Source of the DNA: Treponema sp.
GTDB lineage: Bacteria; Spirochaetota; Spirochaetia; Treponematales; Breznakiellaceae
Direction: 5' to 3'
Assembly: GCA_031283905.1 (NCBI GenBank)
Contig: JAITAW010000276.1
Span: forward strand, 1-7,386
Length of the DNA: 7,386 nt
Positions 6,647 to 7,386 of the stretch are shown piece after piece. Every line of letters begins with the position of its first letter. Within the stretch, counting starts at the first letter, position 1. The notes beneath the pieces were generated by a model. That model ran no database searches. It was not told the DNA's origin and saw only the letters and a list, made by a program, of their open reading frames with translations. The translations under genes and the position numbers were made by a program.

Positions 6647-7386
6647 TCATTTTGCCCCATGGACAGCGCGTCCTACGGACGCGACGACCCCGCCGCGGAC
6701 GGGCTTATCTATCTTTAATTCCGCATCCAAAGCATATTTTAAATTATTTAACGAGGTTTCGTATATTTCCCGGCCTAAAACGCTTAAGTTCCGCGTCATT
6801 ACTTCGTATTCTCTACGGCTCATGTTTACCGCCTTTTCTACTGCAGGACATAGGGCGTCATCGTAAATAACGCTGTTTGCTTCGGTAAACCTTCCTACGG
6901 TGCAAAACTTCCTGTGTATCACTAAGGGCTTAACAAACCCGTAACTTAATTGATAGGAACCGGAAGCCTTGTTGGTATATTCAACCGACGCGGGGTCTAT
7001 CAACGCAAGTATAAAATCGGATTTTTCAACTTCATGGTATAATCTGAATAACCGATAAATCCTAAAGTTTGAATATTATCCGTGTATTTGGAGGGTACGA
7101 CAAAAGTATTATCACCGACTATTTTAATTTTATAATGGGTTATATTTTTTCAGCGCAAGTATTCACATATATTCTCAATCAGGTTTAGGTTTCTCCGCCT
7201 TACGCTGTCTGTAGTTCCAAAAGCAATAAACTCGGTAACTTGCGATTTCTGATGCAGGGAAACCGCGCCGAAATAATGCGAGTTTACAACCAATGGCGGT
7301 TCCCTGTCAAAACAATCCATTCTTACAAGGCTTATTATTTTGTTTGTTTTGATATAACCATCCGTGGCATCATCATTACTATGGAT
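6647..7386 (-). pseudogene. broken glycosyltransferase-like gene, off the right edge
   Basis: The minus-strand frame enters at the right edge and reads LVVNSHYFGAVSLHQKSQVT, then FIAFGTTDSVRRRNLNLIEN, to a TGA at 7152-7150. It then continues in frame as KIKIVGDNTFVVPSKYTDN and LGFIGYSDY. Near 7035-7045 it shifts to the frame giving EVEKSDFILALIDPASVEYT and SGSYQLSYGFVKPLVIHRKF, ending at a TGA at 6649-6647. The order (an F-x-x-x-G-x-x-x-x-x-R-K/R-N step, I-x-G-[DN], ADF-type LALIDP, then GS-[FY]-QL-x-YGF-x-KP) resembles the nucleotide-sugar-binding half of GT-B glycosyltransferases from surface-polysaccharide loci. I cannot name the family. The last about 20 codons (KIDKPVRGGVVASVGRAV) are GC-rich and probably foreign read-through, so the natural end is near 6715. 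One stop and one frameshift make it non-functional unless the sequence is wrong. Confidence 0.5.
6667..6683. repeat. GC-rich perfect hairpin (7-bp stem, 3-base loop)
   Basis: CGCGTCC at 6667-6673 pairs perfectly with GGACGCG at 6677-6683 around TAC. It sits in a GC-rich block (about 6661-6703) between the AT-rich end of the glycosyltransferase-like gene and the IS3 remnant. No T-run follows on either strand, so a terminator is unlikely. It may be a small dispersed repeat. Confidence 0.45.

Noticed and set aside
1..7386. tRNA, rRNA, CRISPR array or riboswitch
   Set aside because: No cloverleaf, ribosomal RNA motif, regularly spaced direct repeat or known aptamer core was seen on either strand by eye.

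Overview
The window holds one intact three-gene operon on the minus strand (572-3902) surrounded by broken genes and mobile-element debris. The operon reads, in transcription order, mupG (6-phospho-N-acetylmuramidase, DUF871), murP (PTS EIIBC permease) and murQ (N-acetylmuramic acid 6-phosphate etherase). The genes overlap at both junctions (ATGA, then TAATG). Together they form a recovery pathway for peptidoglycan fragments: MurP imports and phosphorylates a MurNAc-containing sugar, probably MurNAc-GlcNAc; MupG cleaves the phosphorylated disaccharide; MurQ removes the lactyl ether to give GlcNAc-6-phosphate and D-lactate. No EIIA domain, MurR-type regulator or nagA/nagB gene is present here, so those functions must come from elsewhere.

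Left flank (1-600): a possible unrecognised partial reading frame runs off the left edge on the minus strand (1-227). It is followed by a plus-strand remnant of the C-terminus of NAD+ synthetase (nadE, about 337-597). The remnant's last clearly NadE-like residues end near 549, where it meets the 3' end of murQ in convergent orientation.

Right flank (3903-7386): after about 290 bases with no firm gene comes a chain of dead elements. These are an integrase-type (rve) transposase with frameshifts and an internal deletion (about 4191-4879); an IS4-like transposase of YREK type with frameshifts and in-frame stops (4929 to about 6126); and an IS3-family remnant on the minus strand (about 6135-6624) whose end appears to cut off the 3' end of the IS4-like gene. 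The last feature is a broken glycosyltransferase-like gene on the minus strand that runs off the right edge.

Organism: GC is moderate (near 50 percent by eye). The many decayed insertion sequences suggest a host-associated or gut bacterium with relaxed selection. From remembered similarity of the transposase sequences I lean towards a termite-gut-type Treponema (spirochaete), but this is a weak inference. The MupG route is best known from Firmicutes, so the operon could be a transferred block. I see no RNA gene, CRISPR array or clearly novel system.
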